From assembly GCA_030667885.1 (NCBI GenBank), contig DAOUVA010000105.1:1-10202 (forward strand): DNA of 10,202 bases. Direction: 5' to 3'. Below are positions 1-7,147 of this stretch, piece after piece. The first letter of the stretch is position 1. Every line of letters starts with the position of its first letter. A program made the translations under genes and the position numbers. The DNA comes from Phycisphaerae bacterium. Lineage in GTDB: Bacteria; Planctomycetota; Phycisphaerae; Sedimentisphaerales; Anaerobacaceae. The notes beneath the pieces are model-generated. The model saw only the letters and a program-made list of their open reading frames with translations. It was not told the origin of the DNA and did not search any database.

Positions 1-210
1 ATCATTAACCAGAGTATCTCCGATATAAATATTGCCAGTAGTAGTTTTTTCCAGCCCGGCTATCATTCGCAAAGTTGTGGTTTTTCAACAGCCGCTCGGG
101 CCTACAATCACCATAAACTCGCCGTCGGCAATATCCAGATTGAAATTGGAGACGGCACTAACGTTTCTGTCATAAATCTTACTAACATTTTCCAGTAAAA
201 CCCGGGCCAC
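1..210 (-). pseudogene. MalK/UgpC-type sugar ABC importer ATPase, 5' part, interrupted by an in-frame TGA
   Basis: Seventy codons are visible, starting at GTG 210-208 and running off the window edge. The translation has a beta-strand opening (ARVLLENVSKIYD), a Walker A region reading GPSGC-stop-KTTT (codons 37 to 46), then LRMIAGLE and GNIYIGDTLVND. This is the hallmark N-terminus of CUT1-family importer ATPases (MalK, MsmK, UgpC), which energise sugar uptake from the cytoplasmic face. Codon 42, where the family has glycine, is TGA. Reading frame and family similarity continue without a shift on both sides. The gene starts 20 bases after the preceding permease and has a strong Shine-Dalgarno site, so it belongs to the same transcription unit, although it is unrelated to the ABC-2 exporter upstream. 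As read, the product is a 41-residue fragment without a P-loop. It is either a very young pseudogene or an intact gene carrying a base error at position 87. The 3' part is outside the window. Confidence 0.72.
85..87 (-). other. In-frame TGA replacing the Walker A glycine codon
   Basis: Minus-strand codons around this site read GGC TGT TGA AAA ACC ACA, giving Gly-Cys-stop-Lys-Thr-Thr. The family sequence is Gly-Cys-Gly-Lys-Thr-Thr. One substitution, G to T on the coding strand (C to A at plus position 87), turns GGA into TGA. No frame change is needed before or after it. Confidence 0.85.
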
Positions 211-214
211 GTTT

Positions 215-221
215 TCACCTC
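215..221 (-). promoter_or_regulatory. Strong Shine-Dalgarno site for the MalK/UgpC-type ATPase
   Basis: The minus strand reads GAGGTGA, a seven-base match to the anti-Shine-Dalgarno tail, ending four bases before GTG at 210-208. It fixes the GTG start. The GTG inside the motif itself is in another frame. Confidence 0.75.
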
Positions 222-230
222 AAAGAATAA

Positions 231-2027
231 TCAGAAAATATCACGTCTGAACCTGCACTTTGCGCGCCAGGCAAAAAATGCGCCTAATAACATATACCCC
301 GCCAAGCAAGTCAACATCCAACTCGTCGATTGCACTACATCCGAACGACGAGAGCCAATCCAGCTATAACTTCCAATTTTTACCGGATTCTCGTTGGCCG
401 TGGCATCTATAATCACAACGGCGTGAACAAAAGGATTTGTATCCATATAGGCCTCGGCAAAATCCCCCTCGTGTGTGATAATCCCAATGAGACCCAGCAG
501 CAGTGGCACAATAGCCCAAATCGCCGCCGCCAGAGCGAAATTCATAATCACGGCGGTGGTGGTGCGCTTAAAACAAGAGCTGAAATACAGGCCGCTGCCG
601 GAAAGAAACACCACAATCCATGCTACCAGAATACCTATTTGGATGATAGCGACAGGATGGATATATCCGGCCAGACTAAAGATAATAACGTGACCTAACA
701 AGAAAATCCAGATGGGCAGACAGCGACACAGGATACCGACGAATTTGCCGAATAGTATCTGCCTGTCGTCTATAGTCGTAGTCAATAGTAACGGCCAGGA
801 GCGGGATTCTTTCTCAGAAGTGATACTGGTAGCAGGATAAATAATAGTAAACAGTATTCCCAGAGCCATAAAAACTACAGCATATAATATGTGAGTTCCT
901 TCGTCATCCAATATACCTTCTCCGAAGCAAAGCAAATAGGTTATCAACAGTAAGCTCAGACAAACAAAGATACCAATTAAAGTGGCTCTTTTGCGCCGTC
1001 CTAACAGGGGGAATCTCAGCTCTTTCCAGATAACAGGAGGACCTTTAACACGTCTGGGCGCGGTGCTAAAATCCTGCTGGCTGGCCGGGCCCCGGACTGC
1101 TTTTTTACGAAAAAGGCTTTTGCGAGAGGATATATTTATCTGCCCCGCGGCCTGAAGCAGTGCCACTTTGCGAACCATAGTCACAGATACTACTAATATA
1201 ACAGCCGAAGCGGTTAGCATTATACCACAGTGCAAAGGCCAGGAGTAGAATGGCATCCCGCCGCCCATACGCGGAGACATCATCGCCTCGGTACTGAAGG
1301 CCAGAACAGCATAGGGATTTGGTTGAAAAAGTATAGAAAATATAATCTTCTCGGATATTATCTTCTGCAAGTTAGCACGCCAGAACAAAGTGATTAAAAG
1401 AGGTATCAAGGCGAAAACCATACCGAGCGTCAGGATGGTTATAATAATTACAATATAGGCCCTCCGACTGAATGTGGAAAAGAACAAACTGAGTGAGCCA
1501 ACAAAAATTACAGCCGTGAGTGTTATGCAAAGACTGGAAACGACATAATTCCAGGGCACTCCGCCAAAGACACGAACAATGGCCAGCAGCGGCAAACTTA
1601 TCGCTAAAAGTAAAATTAACTGCAGCAGCTTGCTGAATAACTTTCCCATAACTATTTGAAAGCTGTTGACAGGCGTGGTCATCAGCAAGCCGAGGGTGCG
1701 GTTGTAAATCTCGTCGCTGATGGAGGTGCTGAGCATAACCACAGCGACAAGTTGAGTAGCAAGAAACTGAAACCAGATGATGAACATAATTATGGTTTGT
1801 CCGGCTCTGGCCATTCGGGAAATTCTATATACGGAGGAACCGCTTTGCTGTACCTCTTCGAGCCAGACCAGAACCAGAAAAATGGTCATTAAAGCCAGAT
1901 AAGCAAAGCGCAGAACGTAATTTCTGCGTCGCCGGCTGGATACGCGAAGCTCCTTATCAAAAATGGGCCCGGTCAGCCAGGAAAGTTTAACGAACTCTGT
2001 AACAACATTAATCAAACCGGTAGTCAT
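231..2027 (-). CDS. ABC-2 type exporter permease, internally duplicated (second of two tandem paralogues)
   Basis: This 598-residue inner-membrane protein should form the channel of an ABC-2 exporter. It is two fused ABC-2 modules. Module 1 opens with DKELR (24-28) and has the conserved coupling segment TSISDEIYNRTLG...QIVMGK (101-129). Module 2 repeats this as WKELR (334-338) and TSITSEKESR...QILFGK (400-428). I see about six hydrophobic helices per module, about twelve in all, joined by a basic cytoplasmic linker near 287-330. The tail is AWRAKCRFRR, also basic. It lies 17 bases after its paralogue and aligns with it from residue 1 without gaps for about 210 residues, which supports this ATG. 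I find no good Shine-Dalgarno site in that gap, so translation may be coupled to the upstream gene. The large loop before the last helix (about 515-568) is the region least like the paralogue. The substrate is unknown. Confidence 0.88.
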   Translation of the reverse strand: MTTGLINVVTEFVKLSWLTGPIFDKELRVSSRRRRNYVLRFAYLALMTIFLVLVWLEEVQQSGSSVYRISRMARAGQTIIMFIIWFQFLATQLVAVVMLSTSISDEIYNRTLGLLMTTPVNSFQIVMGKLFSKLLQLILLLAISLPLLAIVRVFGGVPWNYVVSSLCITLTAVIFVGSLSLFFSTFSRRAYIVIIITILTLGMVFALIPLLITLFWRANLQKIISEKIIFSILFQPNPYAVLAFSTEAMMSPRMGGGMPFYSWPLHCGIMLTASAVILVVSVTMVRKVALLQAAGQINISSRKSLFRKKAVRGPASQQDFSTAPRRVKGPPVIWKELRFPLLGRRKRATLIGIFVCLSLLLITYLLCFGEGILDDEGTHILYAVVFMALGILFTIIYPATSITSEKESRSWPLLLTTTIDDRQILFGKFVGILCRCLPIWIFLLGHVIIFSLAGYIHPVAIIQIGILVAWIVVFLSGSGLYFSSCFKRTTTAVIMNFALAAAIWAIVPLLLGLIGIITHEGDFAEAYMDTNPFVHAVVIIDATANENPVKIGSYSWIGSRRSDVVQSTSWMLTCLAGYMLLGAFFAWRAKCRFRRDIF

Positions 2028-2044
2028 AATTGCTTAAATCATAC

Positions 2045-3892
2045 TCAGAAGATATTGCGTCTTAATCGGCACTTGGCTCGCCAGGCAAAGAGAAAACCAG
2101 CAGAGATATGTATCAGTGTGGTAATCAACAAAAGGGTTGTTGTCGAGGAGATTCCTTCGCTGTGATTGCCCGAAAGCCAATTAAAATCGAGTTTGGATAG
2201 CTTCGTCTTAGCATTGCGCTGGCCTCCAGTTCCACCCATAATCGTAGTAGCCTGAACAACGGGATTAGCGGACACATACGCTTCAAATACTTCAACTTTA
2301 TCGCGACTAATCGTCGATGTTACCAGCCCGAGCAAAGCCGGAACAATTATCCAGAGTACAACAGCTAAAGCGAAGTTGGCAACCACCGCCGAAGTGGTTC
2401 GTTTAAAAAGAATGCTGAAATAAATACCGACACAAGTAAGGAAAACCACCAGCCCTGCAATAAGCATGAACATATGGACTATGGCAATCGGGTGAATATA
2501 TCTTACCGATACAAAAAGTATAATATGGCCGGCCAAAAGAAACCAAATAGGAAGGCAGCGACGAAATACTCCAACGGCCTTTCCCCAAAGAATCTGCCAA
2601 TCGTTCATGGATGTAGCCAGCAAAATAGGCCAGGCACGTGACTCTTTCTCGGAAGTGATGCAGGTGGCTGAAAGCACCATATTAAAAATCAGGCCTATAA
2701 GCATGAACATCAACGTATAAGCAATATGAGTAAAATCCATGTCAAGGCATTTTTCCTTGGCACATGTGGCGTAAGTTAACAAAAGAGCGGCAATAGTAAC
2801 CGCAAGACCAATGATACTGTTTCTTCCCTCGGCCCCCTGAATAATCGGGGCCCTCAGCTCTTTCCAGAGGACCGGTGACCCCTTTACCCGCCTGATAAGG
2901 CCGGCAGGTTCCTGAACGCCAGGAGCCTTAGGCAATGCTTTCTTTTGTTTTCGATATTTGCGTTTTGATGTGAGATCAAGCTGCCCCACGGCCTGACGCA
3001 AGGCCACCTTGCGCACCACCTTTATCGAGATGGCTATCAACAAAGCAGAGCATCCTAACATAAACACACAATGCAAAGGCCAATAGAACGAAGGCATTCC
3101 GGCCGGCATAGTGGGTGACATCATCGCAGCGGTGTTGAGAGACATCGCACCGAAAGGATTAAAGTGTGCCAAAAGAACCATCAGTATAGGAGTAACATTA
3201 CCCAGAGACCTCAGTATAGGAGCAAAATTACGCGACAGCAGTGCGAATAGAACACCAAATACCGTCGGAAAAAATGCAAAAAGAACACCAAGAGTAAAAA
3301 CGGTTTTGATGATGACAACATATGCACGACGGTTGCCGATGGAAAAAAACAGGCTAAGCGACCCTGAGAAGATAACGGCCGTAAGTGTTATACACAGACT
3401 GGATAGAACGTAATCCCAGGGAACACCACCGAAGATACGAACAATAGCCAAAAGCGGCAGACTGATGGCTAAAAGCAGGATTAACTGCAAGAGTTTACTG
3501 AAGAGCTTCCCTATTACAATCTGGAAACTGGTAATAGGGGTAGTCATAAGCACGCCGAGAGTACGATGATAAATTTCGTCGCTTATGGAAGTGCTGAGCA
3601 TGATAATGGCTATCAACTGAGTGGCAATGAACTGAAACATAACTATGGTAGTTATAATTGTCTTGCCGGCCAGGGACATTCTGGATTTTTGGTACGCTGC
3701 GGTCCCTTGAAATTTGACTACACTGAGCCAGACTATCGCAACGAAGATGGTTAAAAAGAGCACGTAGGCAAACCTCAGAACGTAATTTCTTCTCCGACGG
3801 CTGGAGACGCGCAGCTCCTTATCGAGCAGCGGACCGGTCAACCAGACTGGGTTGAACAATTTTGGAAAGAAGCTAAGTAATGTAGTATTCAT
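2045..3892 (-). CDS. ABC-2 type exporter permease, internally duplicated (first of two tandem paralogues)
   Basis: This 615-residue membrane protein has about twelve predicted helices and the same double-module plan as the next gene. Module 1 has DKELRVSSRRRR (24-35) and the segment TSISDEIYHR...QIVIGK (101-129). Module 2 has WKELR (343-347) and TCITSEKESR...QILWGK (410-438). A lysine- and arginine-rich linker (about 291-342) joins the halves and is probably cytoplasmic. The C-terminus is AWRAKCRLRRNIF. The gene follows the exporter ATPase by 60 bases. The upstream purine run GGAAAAAGAGA (3908-3898) is only a weak ribosome site, and I saw no clear promoter in the gap. It is most likely the membrane partner of the ATPase encoded at 4879-3953. 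The family resembles NosY/GldF-type permeases in a broad sense. The cargo cannot be read from the sequence. The extracytoplasmic stretch at about 525-583 is unlike that of its paralogue. Confidence 0.88.
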   Translation of the reverse strand: MNTTLLSFFPKLFNPVWLTGPLLDKELRVSSRRRRNYVLRFAYVLFLTIFVAIVWLSVVKFQGTAAYQKSRMSLAGKTIITTIVMFQFIATQLIAIIMLSTSISDEIYHRTLGVLMTTPITSFQIVIGKLFSKLLQLILLLAISLPLLAIVRIFGGVPWDYVLSSLCITLTAVIFSGSLSLFFSIGNRRAYVVIIKTVFTLGVLFAFFPTVFGVLFALLSRNFAPILRSLGNVTPILMVLLAHFNPFGAMSLNTAAMMSPTMPAGMPSFYWPLHCVFMLGCSALLIAISIKVVRKVALRQAVGQLDLTSKRKYRKQKKALPKAPGVQEPAGLIRRVKGSPVLWKELRAPIIQGAEGRNSIIGLAVTIAALLLTYATCAKEKCLDMDFTHIAYTLMFMLIGLIFNMVLSATCITSEKESRAWPILLATSMNDWQILWGKAVGVFRRCLPIWFLLAGHIILFVSVRYIHPIAIVHMFMLIAGLVVFLTCVGIYFSILFKRTTSAVVANFALAVVLWIIVPALLGLVTSTISRDKVEVFEAYVSANPVVQATTIMGGTGGQRNAKTKLSKLDFNWLSGNHSEGISSTTTLLLITTLIHISAGFLFAWRAKCRLRRNIF

Positions 3893-3952
3893 AAGTATCT
3901 CTTTTTCCGTATATTATCTGCGGTATCAATAACCGTGTTTTTATTGTGTGCT

Positions 3953-4879
3953 TTAGTGAACAATACCTTTCGTTAATTGCAGGAATGCGTCGTCAAGTTT
4001 GAGCTTTTCGGGCTGGATAGAGATAATATCCAAATCCGCGTTAACAAGGGTCCGTGCAATAATGCCGTCTCCATTCTGTCCTTCATGGAGAGTCACGGCA
4101 ATGTAATCGCCGGAAATCCGGACCTGACTTATTTGTGGCAAAGCGGTGAGCAACTCAACAGCTTTGTCCTGACTATCGGCCACCTTCACACGAACTTTAC
4201 TTTGAATTCCAAGCCGTGGAAGAATTTCTTCCAGTGTACCGCTGAAAACCATATGGCCATGTTCAATAATACCGACATGGTCGCAAATTTCCTCAAGTTC
4301 ACTCAGAATATGGCTGGAAATCATAATAGTTTTCCCCATGCGCTTTAGCTCACGCAGCAGCTCTCTTATTTCGATTCGGGCACGTGGGTCGAGCCCGCTC
4401 GCCGGCTCATCAAGAATAAGTACTTTGGGGTCGTGGATAAGAACGCGTGCCAGACCCAAACGCTGCTGCATACCTCGGGAAAGACTGTCAACAGCTGCAC
4501 TTTGCTTGGATTGAAGGTCGGTCAGCTCAAGAACACCCTCGACAATGGATTTACGTTTCCTGCGTTCTATACCAAAGGCCGCGGCAAAAAATTCAAGGTA
4601 CTCAAAAACTTTGAGGTCGTCATAAACACCCATAAAGTCAGGCATATAGCCAACCAGCCTGCGAACCTTTTTGCCGTGCCTTCTGACATCCAGACCATTG
4701 ACGGAGGCCTGGCCTCGAGTAGGTTCCAGAAGTGTAACCAAAATACGCATAGTCGTGGTTTTCCCGGCACCATTGGGGCCGATGAAACCGAATATGTCAC
4801 CGTCCTTGACGGTCAAATTCAAATCGTCCACGGCTGTTAGATTACCGTATTTCTTAGTAAGATTTTTGGTTTCAATCAT
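3953..4879 (-). CDS. ABC-2 exporter ATP-binding protein
   Basis: This 308-residue cytoplasmic ATPase should drive the adjacent permeases. Visible motifs are Walker A GPNGAGKT (34-41), a Q-loop region GYMPD (77-81) with Asp where Gln or Glu is usual, signature LSRGM (133-137) in place of LSGGQ, Walker B VLILDEP (153-159) with catalytic Glu158, D-loop SGLD (161-164) and switch His190. After about residue 225 comes a small C-terminal domain ending in LKLDDAFLQLTKG, which is typical of CcmA/NosF/GldA-like exporter ATPases. I chose ATG 4879-4877 because family similarity starts there (MIETKNLTKKYG) and AAGGA stands eight bases upstream. The longer frame from 4942 adds 21 unrelated residues that overlap the preceding gene. 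It lies 13 bases after the preceding stop and 60 bases before the first permease. Confidence 0.93.
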   Translation of the reverse strand: MIETKNLTKKYGNLTAVDDLNLTVKDGDIFGFIGPNGAGKTTTMRILVTLLEPTRGQASVNGLDVRRHGKKVRRLVGYMPDFMGVYDDLKVFEYLEFFAAAFGIERRKRKSIVEGVLELTDLQSKQSAAVDSLSRGMQQRLGLARVLIHDPKVLILDEPASGLDPRARIEIRELLRELKRMGKTIMISSHILSELEEICDHVGIIEHGHMVFSGTLEEILPRLGIQSKVRVKVADSQDKAVELLTALPQISQVRISGDYIAVTLHEGQNGDGIIARTLVNADLDIISIQPEKLKLDDAFLQLTKGIVH

Positions 4880-4887
4880 TTCCTGTA

Positions 4888-4892
4888 TCCTT
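4888..4892 (-). promoter_or_regulatory. Shine-Dalgarno site deciding the exporter ATPase start
   Basis: AAGGA on the minus strand lies in the 13-base gap directly after the preceding TAA stop, eight bases before ATG 4879. This supports the short start and suggests translational coupling to the upstream gene. Confidence 0.65.
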
Positions 4893-7115
4893 TTACTGTT
4901 CCTGTGGGAAAACAACAAGCCGAGCCAACTGTATGTGGTCATAACTGCATGAACGGCCCTTTACTGCAAATGAGACTGGAGCCTTATCGTACTGGACACA
5001 AACCATCGCCGCGCCACGAGCAAGATAAGCGCCAATGGTCTGAGTACGCTGTAAGCTTCCCTGAGCGAAAAACGCCTCCTCAATTTTGAAGCTACTCGAA
5101 CGAGGACGCTGGAGATTGTGATATTGTTGATACCGTTCTATGTTATTATTGTTCCAAAGCTTCATGGTACGCAACTGGCTGCGGAACTGTTTGCTGGTGT
5201 GGGCCGGAACCGAGCCAAAATTAATACCACGGTCATTACCAAAGAGAGCATAACCATTTAAAATCGGAGCATCTGAATCATTAACGATACTTACGACGAC
5301 CTCATTACCATTGCGCTCAACCTGAGCATTAAAAGGCAATTGCTCCAGGGGCGACTCATTAAGCAGGCACTGGATGGTCCATATATTGATGGGTAGAGAA
5401 TATGGCAGGTTTCCACCGTCGTGCTGAAAACAATAAATTTTCCTGCCGCTGATTTCCTGGTTATAGGCCCAGATGGATTGCTGGCTCGGAGCGATGCCAG
5501 ACCACCATTGATTATCATTCAAACCTTCGAACTCATAGTCATCGCTGCCAGGCGCAAACAAACCGCAATAGTCGGTGGACCAGGCTTGATTACTGCTCTC
5601 GATTCCGTCAAGAACGGAAACCACCCTTAACTGCATTTTACCTCCACGCAGGGCCTGAACTCCGTAATAGGCGCCAACGGTAAACAGGATAATCCAGAAA
5701 GCGCAGGTCAGCCAGGTCAGCGGAAGACGACCCATGCGCTTCAGGATTTTATAGTCCACAGGTCCTAACAAAACAGCTAAAGTAATCAGTAAAAGTATCA
5801 CCCACCAGATACTCAAAGGACGCATTTCGGAAATATTGTAAAGGTATTCCATAACCGCGTTGTTTGCAGTCTGCGCCCGCCCGACTTCGTATTGTTGTTG
5901 TCGTTGAGAGCGAGAATTATCATCAATACTATCGACATCTTCGGCGAATCTGATACTACGTGACGAAGGCATTGTGTACTCGTAACGTTCATACTTATTT
6001 TGTCCCCCTGGCATTGCAGAACGTCCGGAGGGGCTACGAATACCATACTTCGTGTTACCAGGCGGTGTAATTGGCCGGTCGGGCATAATGTGAGAGTCTT
6101 CCAGAATTGCCGTAATACGACCCACCCAGAACATCGAGGAATTTGCCCTTTGTTTCTTAGTCATCGTAGAAGGATCAAAAGCTAACACGCCCACACGACC
6201 AAAGCCTGTATATCCGGTGCCGAATAGAATTTCGTCGGTATTATAAGTTTCTGTTTCAAAAAAGCGTGCCTGGGGTTTGGGCACCAATGGCCAGCATGTA
6301 ACAGTTTCCGGTTTGTCGGCGGTCAGCCCAAACTGTTCGAGGGTTTCCGTGGACACGGTAATCTGCTTTACGTCCTGTAATTCAAAAGGTAATAACTGAA
6401 CAATAGGATTCTCAGCGGACAGCGGATGACTTCCAAGCACAAGCAGTAACTTGCCTCCATTGGAGACCCATTGAGCAATCGCATTCAACTGATGCTGATT
6501 AAACAGGTTCCAGTCGGGGTCATAGAGAATGAGCAGGTCAAGAGAAACAAAGCCGGTCCAGTCCCATGGAACCATTCGTGGCAGCTTATCTCCGAGACAC
6601 ACCTTTCCCCGATCCCTTTGAGATTGACAGATGGCCTGTTTCGGTAGCCGCAACAGGCCGAATTTACCGCCGCCGACAAGCCCGATTAATAAGTCATTAT
6701 CATGAACTACCGTCAGTAAGCGATTTCTCGTAGAAAAGTTCCAAAGATTAAAGTCATAATCCCAACGTGTTCGTCCTCGCTCGTCTCTTAGTCTCACCCC
6801 GCATTTATCAGCGGTAAACGCCAGCTTCGTTACAAGCGGCAGATGAAGTGGAACATCAGGCGTAAGCACAAAAGTATGAACGATATCCAGCGTATTCAAA
6901 CCATCCTGTTGAGCCGAGACGGTTAAAGAACCGGCAAAAGGCTCGGTAAGTGTGCTGGCGATGCCGATTTCAACCGGCGTCCACTCCATAGGGCGATAGT
7001 AATTATTCCAACCGAAGAAAAAATCAACATTGAAAGGCGAGTCTGAGTCTGTAGAGGCAGAAACTATAACAGGCAAAATAAGAACAAGCAATATCATTAA
7101 TGAAATGCGCAACAT
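4893..7115 (-). CDS. Secreted/membrane protein with amidotransferase-like segment and two central helices, unnamed family
   Basis: This is a 740-residue protein that I cannot name. Residues 1-21 (MLRISLMILLVLILPVIVSAS) form a clear signal peptide. Next come a beta-rich region (about 25-125) and a segment near 190-235 (LDLLILYDPDWN...QWVSNGGKLLLVLGSHP) resembling the class I glutamine amidotransferase-like fold of GldG and DUF4350-type proteins, with no obvious catalytic Cys. A polar stretch (about 342-425, rich in Ser, Arg, Gln and Asn) looks disordered. Two helices (about 435-452 and 467-487) flank a short basic loop, GPVDYKILKRMGRLPLTW, so both large flanks should lie outside the cytoplasm. 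The C-terminal part (488-740) is probably beta-rich. I chose ATG 7115 because GGAGAGG lies seven bases upstream and the signal peptide begins there. A GTG at 7148 overlaps the BatA stop and would add 11 residues. Its position suggests a bridge between the VWA module and the exporter. Confidence 0.82.
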   Translation of the reverse strand: MLRISLMILLVLILPVIVSASTDSDSPFNVDFFFGWNNYYRPMEWTPVEIGIASTLTEPFAGSLTVSAQQDGLNTLDIVHTFVLTPDVPLHLPLVTKLAFTADKCGVRLRDERGRTRWDYDFNLWNFSTRNRLLTVVHDNDLLIGLVGGGKFGLLRLPKQAICQSQRDRGKVCLGDKLPRMVPWDWTGFVSLDLLILYDPDWNLFNQHQLNAIAQWVSNGGKLLLVLGSHPLSAENPIVQLLPFELQDVKQITVSTETLEQFGLTADKPETVTCWPLVPKPQARFFETETYNTDEILFGTGYTGFGRVGVLAFDPSTMTKKQRANSSMFWVGRITAILEDSHIMPDRPITPPGNTKYGIRSPSGRSAMPGGQNKYERYEYTMPSSRSIRFAEDVDSIDDNSRSQRQQQYEVGRAQTANNAVMEYLYNISEMRPLSIWWVILLLITLAVLLGPVDYKILKRMGRLPLTWLTCAFWIILFTVGAYYGVQALRGGKMQLRVVSVLDGIESSNQAWSTDYCGLFAPGSDDYEFEGLNDNQWWSGIAPSQQSIWAYNQEISGRKIYCFQHDGGNLPYSLPINIWTIQCLLNESPLEQLPFNAQVERNGNEVVVSIVNDSDAPILNGYALFGNDRGINFGSVPAHTSKQFRSQLRTMKLWNNNNIERYQQYHNLQRPRSSSFKIEEAFFAQGSLQRTQTIGAYLARGAAMVCVQYDKAPVSFAVKGRSCSYDHIQLARLVVFPQEQ

Positions 7116-7122
7116 TTGTAAA

Positions 7123-7129
7123 CCTCTCC
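7123..7129 (-). promoter_or_regulatory. Shine-Dalgarno site deciding the start of the 740-residue membrane protein
   Basis: GGAGAGG on the minus strand ends seven bases before ATG 7115-7113. It is the best ribosome site in the window and argues against the longer GTG frame at 7148, where the site would fall inside the coding region. Confidence 0.75.
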
Positions 7130-7147
7130 ACATACGAAAGTTATGCA

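Noticed and set aside
85..87. Selenocysteine or genome-wide UGA-to-glycine recoding at the TGA in the Walker A motif
   Set aside because: The family residue is glycine, not cysteine, and I saw no obvious SECIS-like hairpin in the few bases after it. Both permease genes end TTC TGA at matching positions, so TGA works as a stop in this genome, and no other large gene has an in-frame TGA.
231..3892. Tandem permease genes as an assembly duplication artefact
   Set aside because: The two copies differ at about one base in five even in their most conserved part and have different lengths and loop sequences, so they are genuine diverged paralogues.
3893..3952. Possible promoter or terminator hairpin in the 60-base gap between exporter ATPase and first permease
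   Set aside because: The inverted repeat CGGT...ACCG has only a four-base stem with a seven-base loop and no T-run placed for termination. GATAAT-like bases have no properly spaced -35 partner. The evidence is too weak to call.
4433..4840. Open plus-strand frame of 135 codons opposite the exporter ATPase
   Set aside because: It is antisense to a strongly conserved ATPase, has no recognisable domain, and is explained by that gene's codon composition. Other plus-strand frames (for example 9623-10054 and 3977-4348) were dropped for the same reason.
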